NCBI GenBank assembly: GCA_934757865.1
Contig: CAKVLS010000003.1
Span: 78,202 to 142,201 of the forward strand
Origin: an uncultured Clostridia bacterium
GTDB taxonomy: Bacteria > Bacillota > Clostridia > Christensenellales > UBA1242
DNA: 64,000 bases
Direction of reading: 5' to 3'
This document shows, one piece after another, positions 8,116 through 18,055 of the stretch (positions are counted from its first letter, which is position 1; the number at the start of each line of letters is the position of its first letter). The position numbers and the translations under genes are program-made. The notes beneath the pieces are model-generated. The model had not been told where the DNA came from. It saw only the letters and a list, made by a program, of their open reading frames with translations, and did not search any database.

Positions 8116-9111
8116 ATGAGCGAATTAAATTATTTTTCAAGCAACCTAAAAGTTTTGGCTGATAAATATAGCCAAAAGAAAATTGCCGAAGATACAGGGG
8201 TATCTCCAGCAAGTATCAACAACTACCTTAACAAAAGTAGTGACCCATCAAGCAGTTTTTTGCTTAAACTAAAAAAGGCATATGATATCAACATAGACAA
8301 CTTTTTGACTGGTCCATACGAAGCCCCAGAAAAAAAAGAACTATCCAAAATAGATATTAGATTTTTGGGCGACTATGCGCTATATTTTTATGATACTAAT
8401 GTATACAAAGGCAGAGTTCATAGATCAACTAATATTTTGAGATATGGCGTACTTTCTGTCGTTGGCGAAGGCAAAGATAAAGACGGACTTAGAGTTTTTG
8501 CTAAGTTCTTTGACACAAGAAGACAAATGGAAGACACTTTCAAATATCTAAGTGGAGCTAGTGAGAAGAAAAAGTTAGAGTATTACGCTGAGCAAGATGT
8601 TAAGTATACTGGCGAGCTAGAAACTAGCGCCGCACAGATTTTTGTGCTTCTAAAAAATACTGCCGAAGAGGATCACTGCTTAATTATTCTTAATAATCCA
8701 CCTAGCAATAATAAATATATCGGTGGACTAGGCACAGTTAACTCTGTCGCTCGTGGCAGAGAAAAAATGCCTTGCGTTCAATATATCATCGTTAGTGATA
8801 AACTATTTAGAATACCAGACGGCGAACTATACCAAAGATTATCTCTTGGTATTAGCGAGGTCAATGTGCAGAACGAAACTAATCAACTAATTACTTTGTT
8901 TAAGAACTTGTATTTAGAAAGTGACAGCAACCCTAACGGACTAAATGACTTCCAGAAGCAAAGAATTATAAGCGACAGCTTAGAGAACATGCTAGAAGAG
9001 ATGATTGACGCCAACATGTTTAGATTTGCCAAAGTATCGAACAACGAAGATGATAGATTCTTTAGAATGATAAGAGACGATTCTTACGGAGAGGACGATG
9101 ATAGATTATAA
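8116..9111 (+). CDS. XRE-family HTH protein with large C-terminal domain
   Basis: 331 residues. Residues 1-65 form a Cro/C1-type helix-turn-helix (NLKVLADKYSQKKIAEDTGV, then SPASINNYLNK), so it should bind DNA. The remaining ~265 residues are unrecognised and may be a sensor or dimerisation domain; they contain several aromatic beta-strand-like segments and an acidic tail (GEDDDRL). The 3' end overlaps the next gene by 14 bp, so regulator and HD-TGS protein are translationally coupled and probably functionally linked. Target and signal unknown. Confidence 0.75.
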   Translation: MSELNYFSSNLKVLADKYSQKKIAEDTGVSPASINNYLNKSSDPSSSFLLKLKKAYDINIDNFLTGPYEAPEKKELSKIDIRFLGDYALYFYDTNVYKGRVHRSTNILRYGVLSVVGEGKDKDGLRVFAKFFDTRRQMEDTFKYLSGASEKKKLEYYAEQDVKYTGELETSAAQIFVLLKNTAEEDHCLIILNNPPSNNKYIGGLGTVNSVARGREKMPCVQYIIVSDKLFRIPDGELYQRLSLGISEVNVQNETNQLITLFKNLYLESDSNPNGLNDFQKQRIISDSLENMLEEMIDANMFRFAKVSNNEDDRFFRMIRDDSYGEDDDRL

Positions 9112-10555
9112 AAAAGAATTTGACGAAATAGTCGAAGACCTTACAAAGAACAACTCGACTGGTATACTTAATGTTGTTAATGCCTTCAACCTTGCCGAAA
9201 AACTTCATGACGGACAAATGCGTAAAGATGGCGAAAAGTACATTACTCACCCAGTTGCTGTTGCTAAGATTTTGGCGGAACTTGATTTTGATAGTGATAT
9301 GATAGCTGCGGGACTTTTGCATGATGTAGTAGAAGACTGTGGCTATACTGTAGCTGAAATAAGAGAAAACTTCAACGACAAGGTAGCTAGCATAGTTGAC
9401 GCTGTTACTGCAATAGAAGAAAATGAGGCATCTATCAAAGATATCTTTTATGATGAAAATTTCAAAAAAGACAGTTTAGATGACCAAACTTTTAATAAGC
9501 TAATATCTTTTGGAAAACAAAACAAACTTGCCTTTTATATTAAGTTTGCCGATAGACTTCACAACCTTAGAACAATTAATATTTTTAGCGAGTACAAGCA
9601 GGTAGAAAAGGTAAAGGAAACCCAAAAGTGGATTATTCCGCTAGCATACCTTCTAAAATCAAAATACTTCTATGACAACCTAAAAAATGAGTGTTTTAGA
9701 ATTCTAAACAAAGACTTATATGCAGAACTTAACGAAAGATACGAGATGTATTATGAGTCGTGCAAAACTAGAGTCGAAGAGCTTTGCGAAGATTTGAGCT
9801 ATAAGGTAAGCAATTACTTTTCAAAGAAGCAATACCCTTTTAACAAAGTCCTAACTGAAAGAGATACCTTATATAGCCTTTGCGAAAGAATGAAAAAGAC
9901 CCTAGAAATAAATTCTGTTAAACATATTAAGAGAAACTCATTTAATCGTATGCCAACTATCAAGATTTTCTTGTTATTTAATGGTAAGACAGAAAATTTA
10001 TTCAACCTAGCCTACGAAATGTTTGAAAAAAATGTACTTGATGACGAGCTAAAAATAATAGGCTACGAAAAGAACGATAGATACAAACTTCATTATCTTA
10101 TAGTAGAAGACCATAGCGGTATCAAGTATAGACTTACAGCTATGACAACAGAGCAGTACCTTCTTGTCCGCAATGGAACAATAGAGAGCTCTGAGATTGA
10201 CCTTATTGACGAGGGCACTATTGGAGATATCGCAAGGAGATATATTATGGTGCGTACAAGGTCCGAAGAAGAGATTAGACTTCCAGAAAACAGCACTGTT
10301 TTAGACTTCGCTTTTAAGGTTCACAATGACCTAGGTTTGTCTTGTAAGTATGCATTGATAAATAACTCACCAACACCAAAAGCACCTTATACAAGGCTTG
10401 CAGAGGGCGATAAAGTAGTTGTTTATAATGAAACTGACAATAAGACTGGACTTTTGAAACCTGTTGCCGAAATTAGATGGTTTGCGTATGTTAATACCGA
10501 GCATGCCAAAAAAGTTCTTATCAAATACTTTGAGAAAAAGTACTCTGAGAAGTAG
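9098..10555 (+). CDS. RelA/SpoT-like HD hydrolase with TGS domain
   Basis: 485 residues; the ATG lies inside the end of the upstream gene after GGAGAGG. An N-terminal RSH-type HD domain shows H51 (YITHP), H75-D76 (LLHDVVED) and D152 (KFADRLHNLRTI), the metal-binding set of (p)ppGpp hydrolases. Residues ~393-450 form a TGS domain (LPENSTVLDFAFKVHNDLGL). The segment between them, where a ppGpp synthetase domain would sit in a long RSH, has no synthetase motif I can recognise and looks replaced or degenerate. It is thus likely a hydrolase-only RSH relative acting on (p)ppGpp or another nucleotide. Substrate is inference. Confidence 0.75.
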   Translation: MIDYKKEFDEIVEDLTKNNSTGILNVVNAFNLAEKLHDGQMRKDGEKYITHPVAVAKILAELDFDSDMIAAGLLHDVVEDCGYTVAEIRENFNDKVASIVDAVTAIEENEASIKDIFYDENFKKDSLDDQTFNKLISFGKQNKLAFYIKFADRLHNLRTINIFSEYKQVEKVKETQKWIIPLAYLLKSKYFYDNLKNECFRILNKDLYAELNERYEMYYESCKTRVEELCEDLSYKVSNYFSKKQYPFNKVLTERDTLYSLCERMKKTLEINSVKHIKRNSFNRMPTIKIFLLFNGKTENLFNLAYEMFEKNVLDDELKIIGYEKNDRYKLHYLIVEDHSGIKYRLTAMTTEQYLLVRNGTIESSEIDLIDEGTIGDIARRYIMVRTRSEEEIRLPENSTVLDFAFKVHNDLGLSCKYALINNSPTPKAPYTRLAEGDKVVVYNETDNKTGLLKPVAEIRWFAYVNTEHAKKVLIKYFEKKYSEK

Positions 10556-10646
10556 TTATTTTTGGCAAGTAAATAAAGATAAATATAATTGTAATAAATA
10601 TATATAAATATGATAAATTATAAAGACCAATATGAAATTAGGTACA

Positions 10647-10682
10647 AAAAAAAGACTGATTATTTAATCAGTCTTTTTTTTA
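10647..10682. terminator. Bidirectional terminator between convergent genes
   Basis: AAAAAAGACTGATTA / TAATCAGTCTTTTTTT, a near-perfect palindrome with A and T flanks, serving both the HD-TGS gene (+) and the long minus-strand gene ending at 10685. Confidence 0.85.
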
Positions 10683-10684
10683 TT

Positions 10685-13600
10685 TTAATAATTACCAGAT
10701 TTCCATTCAGCATAGAAGGTAGTATTTTGGGTTATTGTTGTTACAATCTTGGTATAACTGTCAGTATTGTAGTTTACACATTTTGTTGTGTTCCATGATA
10801 CTACTTTGAAATCATAAGTTAAACCGTAGCGATATTTTGCGGTTGATCTTACTTCTTCACTTTCTCTTCTTGATGCATCTAGTATAGATACAACTTTTGT
10901 TAGAGTAGTGCCATCTAATACAGAACCGCTAAGTACATATTTATCAGCAACACTTGTTGGAGCACTTGCTTGTTTTCCATCATTTATCCAATGATTTGGT
11001 CTAGCCCAGTTGGTAACAAATGATAGTTTTACATAAGAAAGTGTTTGATATTCCCATGTAGCATCAAATGTCATATTTTGGCTAGGCATAACGCTAGGTG
11101 TAGATACTGTAATATCGCTAGATAGTTTGTATCCGCCGAAAATATATGCTTCTATGTAGTTAGGAATGCTGTCGTTATAAACGGTATTTTCATAACTATT
11201 TTGTGTAGGAACATCATAGCTTGCGCCTTGATACTCAGTTATAACTTTTGTAGCCTTGTCGCCAAAGCTTGAAGTAAATGTTAATGTATATTTGTTTCTC
11301 ACATAAACATTTAGGTCATTAGAAGGCATTGTTGTTGGTAAAGTCTCGTACATATTAACGAAATCTTTATCCTCATACCATAGTGTGTCATCTTTGTGAC
11401 TAACTAGTGACAAGATATCGATAGGTGTACCATCTACATAGTAGCCTAGGTACAATTCTTTATCTCCGTCATAGATTGCTAGCTTTCTTTGATATGTTCT
11501 AGATACTTCGGTGTATTTTGCATATACTGTGATATCTTCGTTACCCATTACTTCTAGGGCGAATTTGTCACCATATACAACCTCACCGTCAACTATCTCT
11601 CCATAGTACCAGCCGTCAAATGTATATACAATAGTAACGCCAAGTTCTTCGTTATGAACGACAACCTCATCATCTCTTGTAGGGATGTTAGCTGAGATAT
11701 CATAACTATTAAATGTACTATAAGAAGTAGTCTTATTAAGAATATTGTCTACGAAATTGATTGTATGTTTTGTGTAGCTTTCTTTTAGAGTCCACTTAGC
11801 ATAGAAGGTAATATCGCTATCTTCTTGCATCAAGAAGTCCCCAGTAAGAGGTGTATCTGTTAGGTTTGCATTTCTGCACCAGCCTAAGAACTCATAAATG
11901 TCTAAGCTGCTCTCTGTCTCAATTTCTTTAGTTGGAGTAGGAAGAGTAATGCTTCTACCTTTTTGAATCATCTTGTTTTGAACTTCGCTTCCGCCGTTCT
12001 CAACAAATTTTATAATCAAGCTGCCATCGTCCCAACGACCAAATGCAGTAGCATCAAGTTTGCTTATCTCATTAGCTACGCCTTGAGTGTTTGAGATATT
12101 AGCGAAGTTTACATTAGCGTTAGCGTAGATATATACGCCAGATACTGCTTCTAGTGTTATGTTGTTAACACTTAGAGCACTTATTGTATCGCCTGTTGTA
12201 GAAACTGTTACGCCAGTCTTGTTGTCGCTAGAATAGCCTTTCATCATATCCATAAGCGATAGTTGCCTTAGGTCTATACCTATGTTGTATGTTCTGTTAT
12301 TGCCGCTAGCAACATATACATAATCTTTCAAAATGTTCTCTGCTTTTCTAGGCCCGTCAATGTACTTGATATCTGCAGAAAGTATAGATGCTAGAGTGTT
12401 CTTAGATATGTTAGTTATATCTGATATGATGTTAACAAGGTTTGCGTTAATTTCTGAAAGTTTGTATTTAGATTTTAGTTCGTTGCCAGTTCTACTAATG
12501 TATAGTATTGGCTCGCCCTCTAATCTGTCTGTGATATATATTGTTGTATATATCTTCTTAGTTCCGTTAAGTACAGCAATCTTAGGAATATCAAGATATG
12601 CTTTTGCCTCAAATGGAATACCGTTTTTCTTAGTTGTGTCAAGGTCAAGGTTTAGAGTGAAAGGAATAGCTTTGTCAATAGGTATACCGATTATTTCGGC
12701 TCTAACTTTGAACTCGCCACTTAGGTATGCTTTGTATACTTTGTTGTCAGTAGTAGTCTTTTGCGCGGTCTTGTCAAAAGCGCTAACAAACTTGCCGATA
12801 GAAGTCATATCCATGTAACTTTCTTGTGGATTAACCTCGAAGCTATCTGTTAGGTCTACTGTCATGTCAAAGTCAAGTAGCATATCGTTAGGAAGTTTTA
12901 AGTTAGAGATAACCATAGTCAAACGATTATTTTCGTCTAGTTTGACCTTAATCATAATCTCTTCCTCAAAGCTTGGAACTAGAGAAGAGATATCGATACC
13001 AATATCAAGACTGCTGTCGCTGTTTAGTCTCAAAGTCTTAAGTAGAGGTATGTAGTCTTGTAGGTTATCAAATAGTTTAGACATATCAGGAGCATTGAAT
13101 AGTAAGTTGCCCATAGTGTCGAACTTAATCATATCAAATACTTCTAGTATCTTACCGCTAAAGCTCAAGTCACTTAGATAGTTAGTTACGATACTCTTTA
13201 GGGTGCTAATAAGTTCGCTGTTACTTTGTTTACTAAATTTTGCTCTTAGTCCGTTGTAATCAATGTAGATAAAGTTGCTATCAAAGTGAGCTGTAACTCT
13301 GTGGTCATAGCCTGCTAGATACTCGTTGTATAGTGAGCCGTAACCTGTTACATTTAGGTAACCTGTGAATAAGTTTTTATCCTTTGTAGTGTCAAATCTC
13401 ATATTGTCGTAGGTTAGAGAAATTTTGTCTTCTTTTCCGTCAACAGTAACTTTTGTTCCGTCACTGTTTAGCTTACACAATGTTGCCTTGCCGCTCAAAA
13501 TATATTGGTCGGTTGTCTCATCTTTTGAAGCATTGATTAGTCTCTCTACTTCGTCAAAGTAATTAGCAAATGTTCTATATGTTGCATAATCGTTATCGTT

Positions 13601-16078
13601 AGGAAGAGTAACTATTGCATCGCTGCCAAAGCTAAAGTTGTCTACACATGCCTTGTCTCCATAAGTGATGCGAGATAAATACAACTTGCCGTCTATAGTC
13701 TTGGTGTCTATTGTTATGGTGTTTCCGCTAATCTCAAGGATAAGTGAACCATCAACAACTCTTAGGCTAGAAATGTTAACATTTTCTAGGCTTGGGTTAG
13801 ATGACATATTTTCAGCTTTTGATATTAGAGAGTTGATAATTTCATCAACATTTATATCTAGGCCAAACTTAGAGTTTAGATATTCTGCAAGCTCATATCT
13901 TTCATCATAACTTGCTTTTAGATATACATCTTTTACCTTAGCATAAATTGTCTTGTTGTAGTAAATAACATTGATATCTTGGCCAAATACATTAGTGTTT
14001 AGTTCAGCAACCAAGGTGTTGTTTATGTAGTTTAGTTTGAAGCTTCCGGTGTACTCTGTGCCTTTTATGTCAAGGGCAATATTGCCACCGATAGCCCTAG
14101 TCTTAACAGAATTTGCAAAAGCTCTAATTGTATCTTTTAGGTCTGCAAAAGTTAAGTAATCTTTGTTTGTGTTGCTATCAAGAACTACTGCACCATATTC
14201 TGTAAGTTTGATAGCTATATCAAACTCGCTATTTGTTACATTTATTTTTGAGATATAATCTCTGTTGGTATGGATAGCTATTGTAGTTCCGTCTATATCA
14301 ATCTCTAAACCGTTATTTATTGATTTTAGGCTTCTTATCATTGATATATCAAATTTTGTATTAGCAAGAACATTTTTGATCTTAGGGAGTTTAATGTCTT
14401 TGCCAAGAATTTCGTTTACGAAAGCTAGTATGTCGTCTTTTTCGTCAAGTGACATTTTGAAGTTAACGTCATCAAAAGTCACATAAGCTGTAGTATCTTT
14501 AGTAATAATAGATATTGTTTTGCCAAGAGCAGTAACTTTGATATTGCCTAGTACATATCCGTCATCTCTTACGCCAAAGTCAACTTTTAGCTTGTTTCCG
14601 GCGATTGTTGCCTCTAAGCTACCGCTAGCTCCGTGAGTACCGATAGTGTGAGTCAACTTTTTAACTATGGTCATTATATCTGCAAGGTCGCAGAAGTTGT
14701 TAGTATCAATTTCAAAGTCAACTTTTTCAAGTGAGATATTGCCAAAAACTACTTCATAATCTTGATATGTGGCTTTAATCTCTACAATGTTGTCATTCTT
14801 AAAAGTGATAACAACATTTATATCTCCGTCAATGTATGAGATATGGTCGTCTGCTATCTCTAGATTGTTTAGTTTATCAAGGATATCTTTTAGTTTAATA
14901 TCTTTGCTAGAATCTTTTAGAGAAGTTACTATATCATTTAGCTTAGTCTCAAGGTTTACTATTACGCTTGGGTCATAGCTGTTTATTACATCTTTTAGGT
15001 CAGTTTGAGCAAAGTCTTTAATATTCTTTAACTCGTCTATAGTTGACATTACTTTGATATTGCCAAAAGTAGTAAATATGCTGTTATCTTTGTATCCAAA
15101 GGTTAATCCGTTATAATCTGTTGTAACTTTTGCTTTTATGTCACTTGCAAAGTCAGCTAATATGTTTGCGTTAATATTTTGTCCTGCGATGTTAAGGCTT
15201 GCATCTAGGGCAACAAATCCGTTTTTCTTTATTTCATTTAGTTGATTGAAAACTCTTGTTACATTGTCGATATTAACAAAAGTTTTATCAGGCTTTTCGA
15301 TATCTACTGTTTTGCCAAGGTCAAGAGCAATATTTGCTGATATTATATACCCTTGTATCTCGGCATCTTTTACGCTGATGCTTACTGGTACATAACGAGT
15401 ATCTTGACCATCTGCTTTAACTATACGGCATACAATGTTAGCTTTTATCCCCATAAACTCAAGAGACATATTAAGCATTGTTTTGTCGTCATTTTCGGTT
15501 TCTTTGTACTCGCCCATATATCCAAGTAAACTTGTTGGGTCAAAGTCATCTCCGCCAAGCGATGGAATCCTAGCTCCAAATAGTTCTAGAGCAGAGTTTA
15601 TAGCAGTCATAAGGTTGTCTGTGTTAAGACAGAAGTTACCGCCAAGAGCTTCTACATATACATTTTTGTTTTTGTAAGTTATGGCAATTTTTTCTTGTCT
15701 TAAAATATCTTTTGACTCACTCTCGCCGTTTATTGTTCTTTTATAAAAAGCAAGGTCGATATCTCCGCTGGCTTCAATGTTAGAGAAGTTTTCGCCTAGA
15801 CTAAGTTCTAGCGCCAAACTCAAATCAACATTTTGGTCAGGGTTATCTTTTACTTTTAGACTTGCGTCTAGTTTTATTCCCGCACTTTGCATATCCATAA
15901 ACTCAGTGACCATATCCATCAAATGGTTATCGTCAGTGGCGATTATGTTTCCGCTGGGGTTTCCGTTATTGATGTTTGCACTGCTGTTTTGCGAAACGAG
16001 CACAACGCCGGTTGCTGTGGCGAGGGTAATAGCTAGGTAGCAAAGAAAAAATCTCACGCCTTTAAGAAACTTTTTCAT
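10685..16078 (-). CDS. Exported 1797-aa repeat protein with C-terminal InlB-type repeats
   Basis: The ATG follows AGGAGATAGG. Residues 1-34 look like a signal peptide (basic start, FFLCYLAITLATATGVVLV, then small residues). Residues ~40-1330 consist of diverged long repeats of about 190 residues in which segments such as TIYAKVKDVYLKASYD, TAYVTFDDVNFKMSLD and FIYIDYNGLRAKFSK recur, followed by hydrophobic-spaced helices. I do not recognise the repeat as a named domain. The last ~450 residues are InlB/Listeria-Bacteroides repeats with WxxN/YAKW endings (FLGWCRNANL, FDGWYYGEI, FYAEWKSGNY). No sorting signal, no C-terminal membrane segment, no lipobox cysteine. Probably secreted or retained through the N-terminal segment. 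Codon use and AT content match the neighbours. Confidence 0.75.
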   Translation of the reverse strand: MKKFLKGVRFFLCYLAITLATATGVVLVSQNSSANINNGNPSGNIIATDDNHLMDMVTEFMDMQSAGIKLDASLKVKDNPDQNVDLSLALELSLGENFSNIEASGDIDLAFYKRTINGESESKDILRQEKIAITYKNKNVYVEALGGNFCLNTDNLMTAINSALELFGARIPSLGGDDFDPTSLLGYMGEYKETENDDKTMLNMSLEFMGIKANIVCRIVKADGQDTRYVPVSISVKDAEIQGYIISANIALDLGKTVDIEKPDKTFVNIDNVTRVFNQLNEIKKNGFVALDASLNIAGQNINANILADFASDIKAKVTTDYNGLTFGYKDNSIFTTFGNIKVMSTIDELKNIKDFAQTDLKDVINSYDPSVIVNLETKLNDIVTSLKDSSKDIKLKDILDKLNNLEIADDHISYIDGDINVVITFKNDNIVEIKATYQDYEVVFGNISLEKVDFEIDTNNFCDLADIMTIVKKLTHTIGTHGASGSLEATIAGNKLKVDFGVRDDGYVLGNIKVTALGKTISIITKDTTAYVTFDDVNFKMSLDEKDDILAFVNEILGKDIKLPKIKNVLANTKFDISMIRSLKSINNGLEIDIDGTTIAIHTNRDYISKINVTNSEFDIAIKLTEYGAVVLDSNTNKDYLTFADLKDTIRAFANSVKTRAIGGNIALDIKGTEYTGSFKLNYINNTLVAELNTNVFGQDINVIYYNKTIYAKVKDVYLKASYDERYELAEYLNSKFGLDINVDEIINSLISKAENMSSNPSLENVNISSLRVVDGSLILEISGNTITIDTKTIDGKLYLSRITYGDKACVDNFSFGSDAIVTLPNDNDYATYRTFANYFDEVERLINASKDETTDQYILSGKATLCKLNSDGTKVTVDGKEDKISLTYDNMRFDTTKDKNLFTGYLNVTGYGSLYNEYLAGYDHRVTAHFDSNFIYIDYNGLRAKFSKQSNSELISTLKSIVTNYLSDLSFSGKILEVFDMIKFDTMGNLLFNAPDMSKLFDNLQDYIPLLKTLRLNSDSSLDIGIDISSLVPSFEEEIMIKVKLDENNRLTMVISNLKLPNDMLLDFDMTVDLTDSFEVNPQESYMDMTSIGKFVSAFDKTAQKTTTDNKVYKAYLSGEFKVRAEIIGIPIDKAIPFTLNLDLDTTKKNGIPFEAKAYLDIPKIAVLNGTKKIYTTIYITDRLEGEPILYISRTGNELKSKYKLSEINANLVNIISDITNISKNTLASILSADIKYIDGPRKAENILKDYVYVASGNNRTYNIGIDLRQLSLMDMMKGYSSDNKTGVTVSTTGDTISALSVNNITLEAVSGVYIYANANVNFANISNTQGVANEISKLDATAFGRWDDGSLIIKFVENGGSEVQNKMIQKGRSITLPTPTKEIETESSLDIYEFLGWCRNANLTDTPLTGDFLMQEDSDITFYAKWTLKESYTKHTINFVDNILNKTTSYSTFNSYDISANIPTRDDEVVVHNEELGVTIVYTFDGWYYGEIVDGEVVYGDKFALEVMGNEDITVYAKYTEVSRTYQRKLAIYDGDKELYLGYYVDGTPIDILSLVSHKDDTLWYEDKDFVNMYETLPTTMPSNDLNVYVRNKYTLTFTSSFGDKATKVITEYQGASYDVPTQNSYENTVYNDSIPNYIEAYIFGGYKLSSDITVSTPSVMPSQNMTFDATWEYQTLSYVKLSFVTNWARPNHWINDGKQASAPTSVADKYVLSGSVLDGTTLTKVVSILDASRRESEEVRSTAKYRYGLTYDFKVVSWNTTKCVNYNTDSYTKIVTTITQNTTFYAEWKSGNY

Positions 16079-16224
16079 ATTTTTCCTATCTCCTATATTT
16101 TTTGAACATTGCTAACTTATAGCCTAGAGAGAATATTTGCTAGCAACGATGATCTTAAATTTATAATGCCGTTGTTTACAACTATTTAGCTGTTGTAATT
16201 ATTTTTTGTTTAAGCTTTTTGCTT

Positions 16225-17319
16225 TTAAGCTGGGATCGTGTAATCCCCGTTGTAATAAAAGTTTTGATGTAAAGTACCTGTACATTTAGGTGAAAGTGAA
16301 CCATACTTAACGCTGTATTTCTCAAAAATGTCTAGGCAGTCAAACATAACTTTTCCGTCTAGCATGATAAGGCTGACGTCAAGAGTTACTGATGTAAAAC
16401 TTGGATAGTCGCTTAAAGAACTTACAGTTTTCATTTGTTTAACATAGTTAAGAACTGAAGCTCCTGGGTGAAGAGTCAATCTAAAACAGTATTTGTTTAT
16501 ACCATTTTGATTAACTACTTTGAAGTCTGAGCAGTCAAGTATTGTCTTTTGAGAAACTATATATGCAATAGGGCTTTCTGGAAGCGCTCCCATAGCATCA
16601 ACATATTTTTGTCTGTTCCACTTTTCTGTTTTACCGCTATAATCAGTGTTGTAGATAAATCCTACTTTGTTACCATTAGAGCAATCAAAAGGACAATCTA
16701 GAGTAGAGCCAAGTGAAGCTCTGCCAAGAAGTTTGCCTTTTACATGAGTTATGTGGGTGTCTTCGTTATTCTCGTCATACTCAGCAGGCTTATAGATATA
16801 TCTATCAGCAACCGCTACCATACCATCACTTATCTGTTCTATATAACAGTTTTCACCATCAAAAGTCTTTCTTGCGTAAACTGTTTGGGTAACGATAGTG
16901 CTAACTAGTCCGTTACTGATAAGGTCGTATGATCTTGCTCCCTTGAAGTTTTGTTCTGCGGCAATAAATGATTTCCATGCATCATTTTTGCTAGGGGTAC
17001 GGCTAGCATACTGAGTAGCTATTGAGTCGTTGCCCGCTCTTAACTCTTCTTCTGAGAATAAGCTATAATCTGTTTGCGGACCACCTATAAAGTTTGCTAC
17101 AAACCAGTTGCCGGCAAACACGCCAGAGCTTATACCCATAACAAAAAGTACAATAAGTGATGCAAGTGACTTGGTGCTAAACTTTTTCTTGCGTTTTTGA
17201 TACATAGTCCTTTGGCGGGGCTTGACCTTTTTTGGTTTAGCTTGCTTTGCCACTTTGTTTTGTGATTTGACTATATTGTTAGGAACTTCTCTTTTAACAA
17301 TTTGTTTTTTCTTTGGCAT
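16225..17319 (-). CDS. Membrane-anchored protein with basic N-terminus, unknown function
   Basis: 364 residues from the ATG at 17319, which has AAGGA upstream; the TTG at 17355 is a possible alternative but lies deeper in the upstream gene. A strongly basic, Lys/Arg-rich cytosolic tail (first ~45 residues) precedes a single membrane segment (SLASLIVLFVMGISSGVFAG), after which the rest should be extracellular. The ectodomain has several cysteines (ENCY, DCPFDCSNG, DCSDF, YCF) that could form disulfides. No named family recognised. Its start overlaps the degenerate transposase gene by 26 bp, so the two are probably co-expressed. Confidence 0.7.
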   Translation of the reverse strand: MPKKKQIVKREVPNNIVKSQNKVAKQAKPKKVKPRQRTMYQKRKKKFSTKSLASLIVLFVMGISSGVFAGNWFVANFIGGPQTDYSLFSEEELRAGNDSIATQYASRTPSKNDAWKSFIAAEQNFKGARSYDLISNGLVSTIVTQTVYARKTFDGENCYIEQISDGMVAVADRYIYKPAEYDENNEDTHITHVKGKLLGRASLGSTLDCPFDCSNGNKVGFIYNTDYSGKTEKWNRQKYVDAMGALPESPIAYIVSQKTILDCSDFKVVNQNGINKYCFRLTLHPGASVLNYVKQMKTVSSLSDYPSFTSVTLDVSLIMLDGKVMFDCLDIFEKYSVKYGSLSPKCTGTLHQNFYYNGDYTIPA

Positions 17320-18055
17320 CTTTTTTAGATTCCTTTTCGTTGCCTTTTTTGCCAAGTTCCCATAAATATCTTAGTGGTATAGTTGTTACACGGCTGATCT
17401 GTCTAGCAGATGCTTTTGTGATAGCAACAATGTTAGATATTAGTTTGTTAAGTTTATTCTTTGATAAATCTTTGACTTCTTTTCCGTCAAGTTTATATGT
17501 GTCTTGAATATATTGTCCTAGCTCGTTGTCAGTTAGCTTCTTTTGTAAAGATTCTGTAGACATGTTATTTTTGTCCTTAGAAAATTTATAAAACTCTTCG
17601 CTGCTTCCAAATCTTTCTAGAATAAAATCTTTATCAATAAACTCATCTTCAAAATATTTTTTGAAACTGCAATATTTTGTTGGTTGAAGGTTGTTAAGCT
17701 CGTGAACTCTCAAAATAAGAGAAACGACCTCATCATAATTTTGGGCTGGAGTAGTGCTGGCTCTATCGCCAAAAACTTTGCCTGTTCTTCTGTAAGTAAG
17801 GTTGTACTTTTTTGCAAACTTAACACAAATCTTACGAAGAAGAATATCAATGTTCATTTTGATGTCAAAAGCCACAAGATAAAAAGCTTTATCTTTTAGA
17901 TTATAAGCCAAAAGCTCAAAAGAATCTTTTTTGATTTCGTTAATGTAATGCAAAAAGTTTAGCTTGTCTTGATTAGAAAAAACTACGCCGTCTTTTGCAT
18001 TAAAGCAAATCGCATAACTATTGATGATACTTAATTCTCTTGCTTTTCTTGCCAT
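17294..18055 (-). CDS. Degenerate Y1 (REP-type) transposase homologue, probably domesticated
   Basis: 253 residues; the ATG follows AAGGAGT. The overall pattern matches the IS200/RAYT-like Y1 transposase family: MARKARE start, a core that normally reads YxxMxNHxHLL, YRRTGKVFGDR (88-98), and a C-terminal HTH-like segment (ASARQISRVTTIPLRYLWEL). However, the metal-binding HUH motif is absent: the equivalent site reads YNLKDKAFYLVAF (51-63) with no histidine. Tyrosines remain in KKYNLTYRR. No flanking inverted repeats or IS ends seen. It is intact over its length and coupled to the membrane protein downstream, so it looks like a retained DNA/RNA-binding protein rather than an active transposase. 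Confidence 0.65.
   Translation of the reverse strand: MARKARELSIINSYAICFNAKDGVVFSNQDKLNFLHYINEIKKDSFELLAYNLKDKAFYLVAFDIKMNIDILLRKICVKFAKKYNLTYRRTGKVFGDRASTTPAQNYDEVVSLILRVHELNNLQPTKYCSFKKYFEDEFIDKDFILERFGSSEEFYKFSKDKNNMSTESLQKKLTDNELGQYIQDTYKLDGKEVKDLSKNKLNKLISNIVAITKASARQISRVTTIPLRYLWELGKKGNEKESKKDAKEKTNC

Noticed and set aside
9098..10555. Full bifunctional RelA/SpoT (rel)
   Set aside because: At 485 residues it is far shorter than ~730 and shows no synthetase motif between HD and TGS domains.
12333..12818. 161-codon plus-strand ORF inside the long minus-strand gene
   Set aside because: Shadow of the real 1797-aa frame; its hydrophobic composition follows from complementing that coding strand, and it has no RBS or homologous motif.
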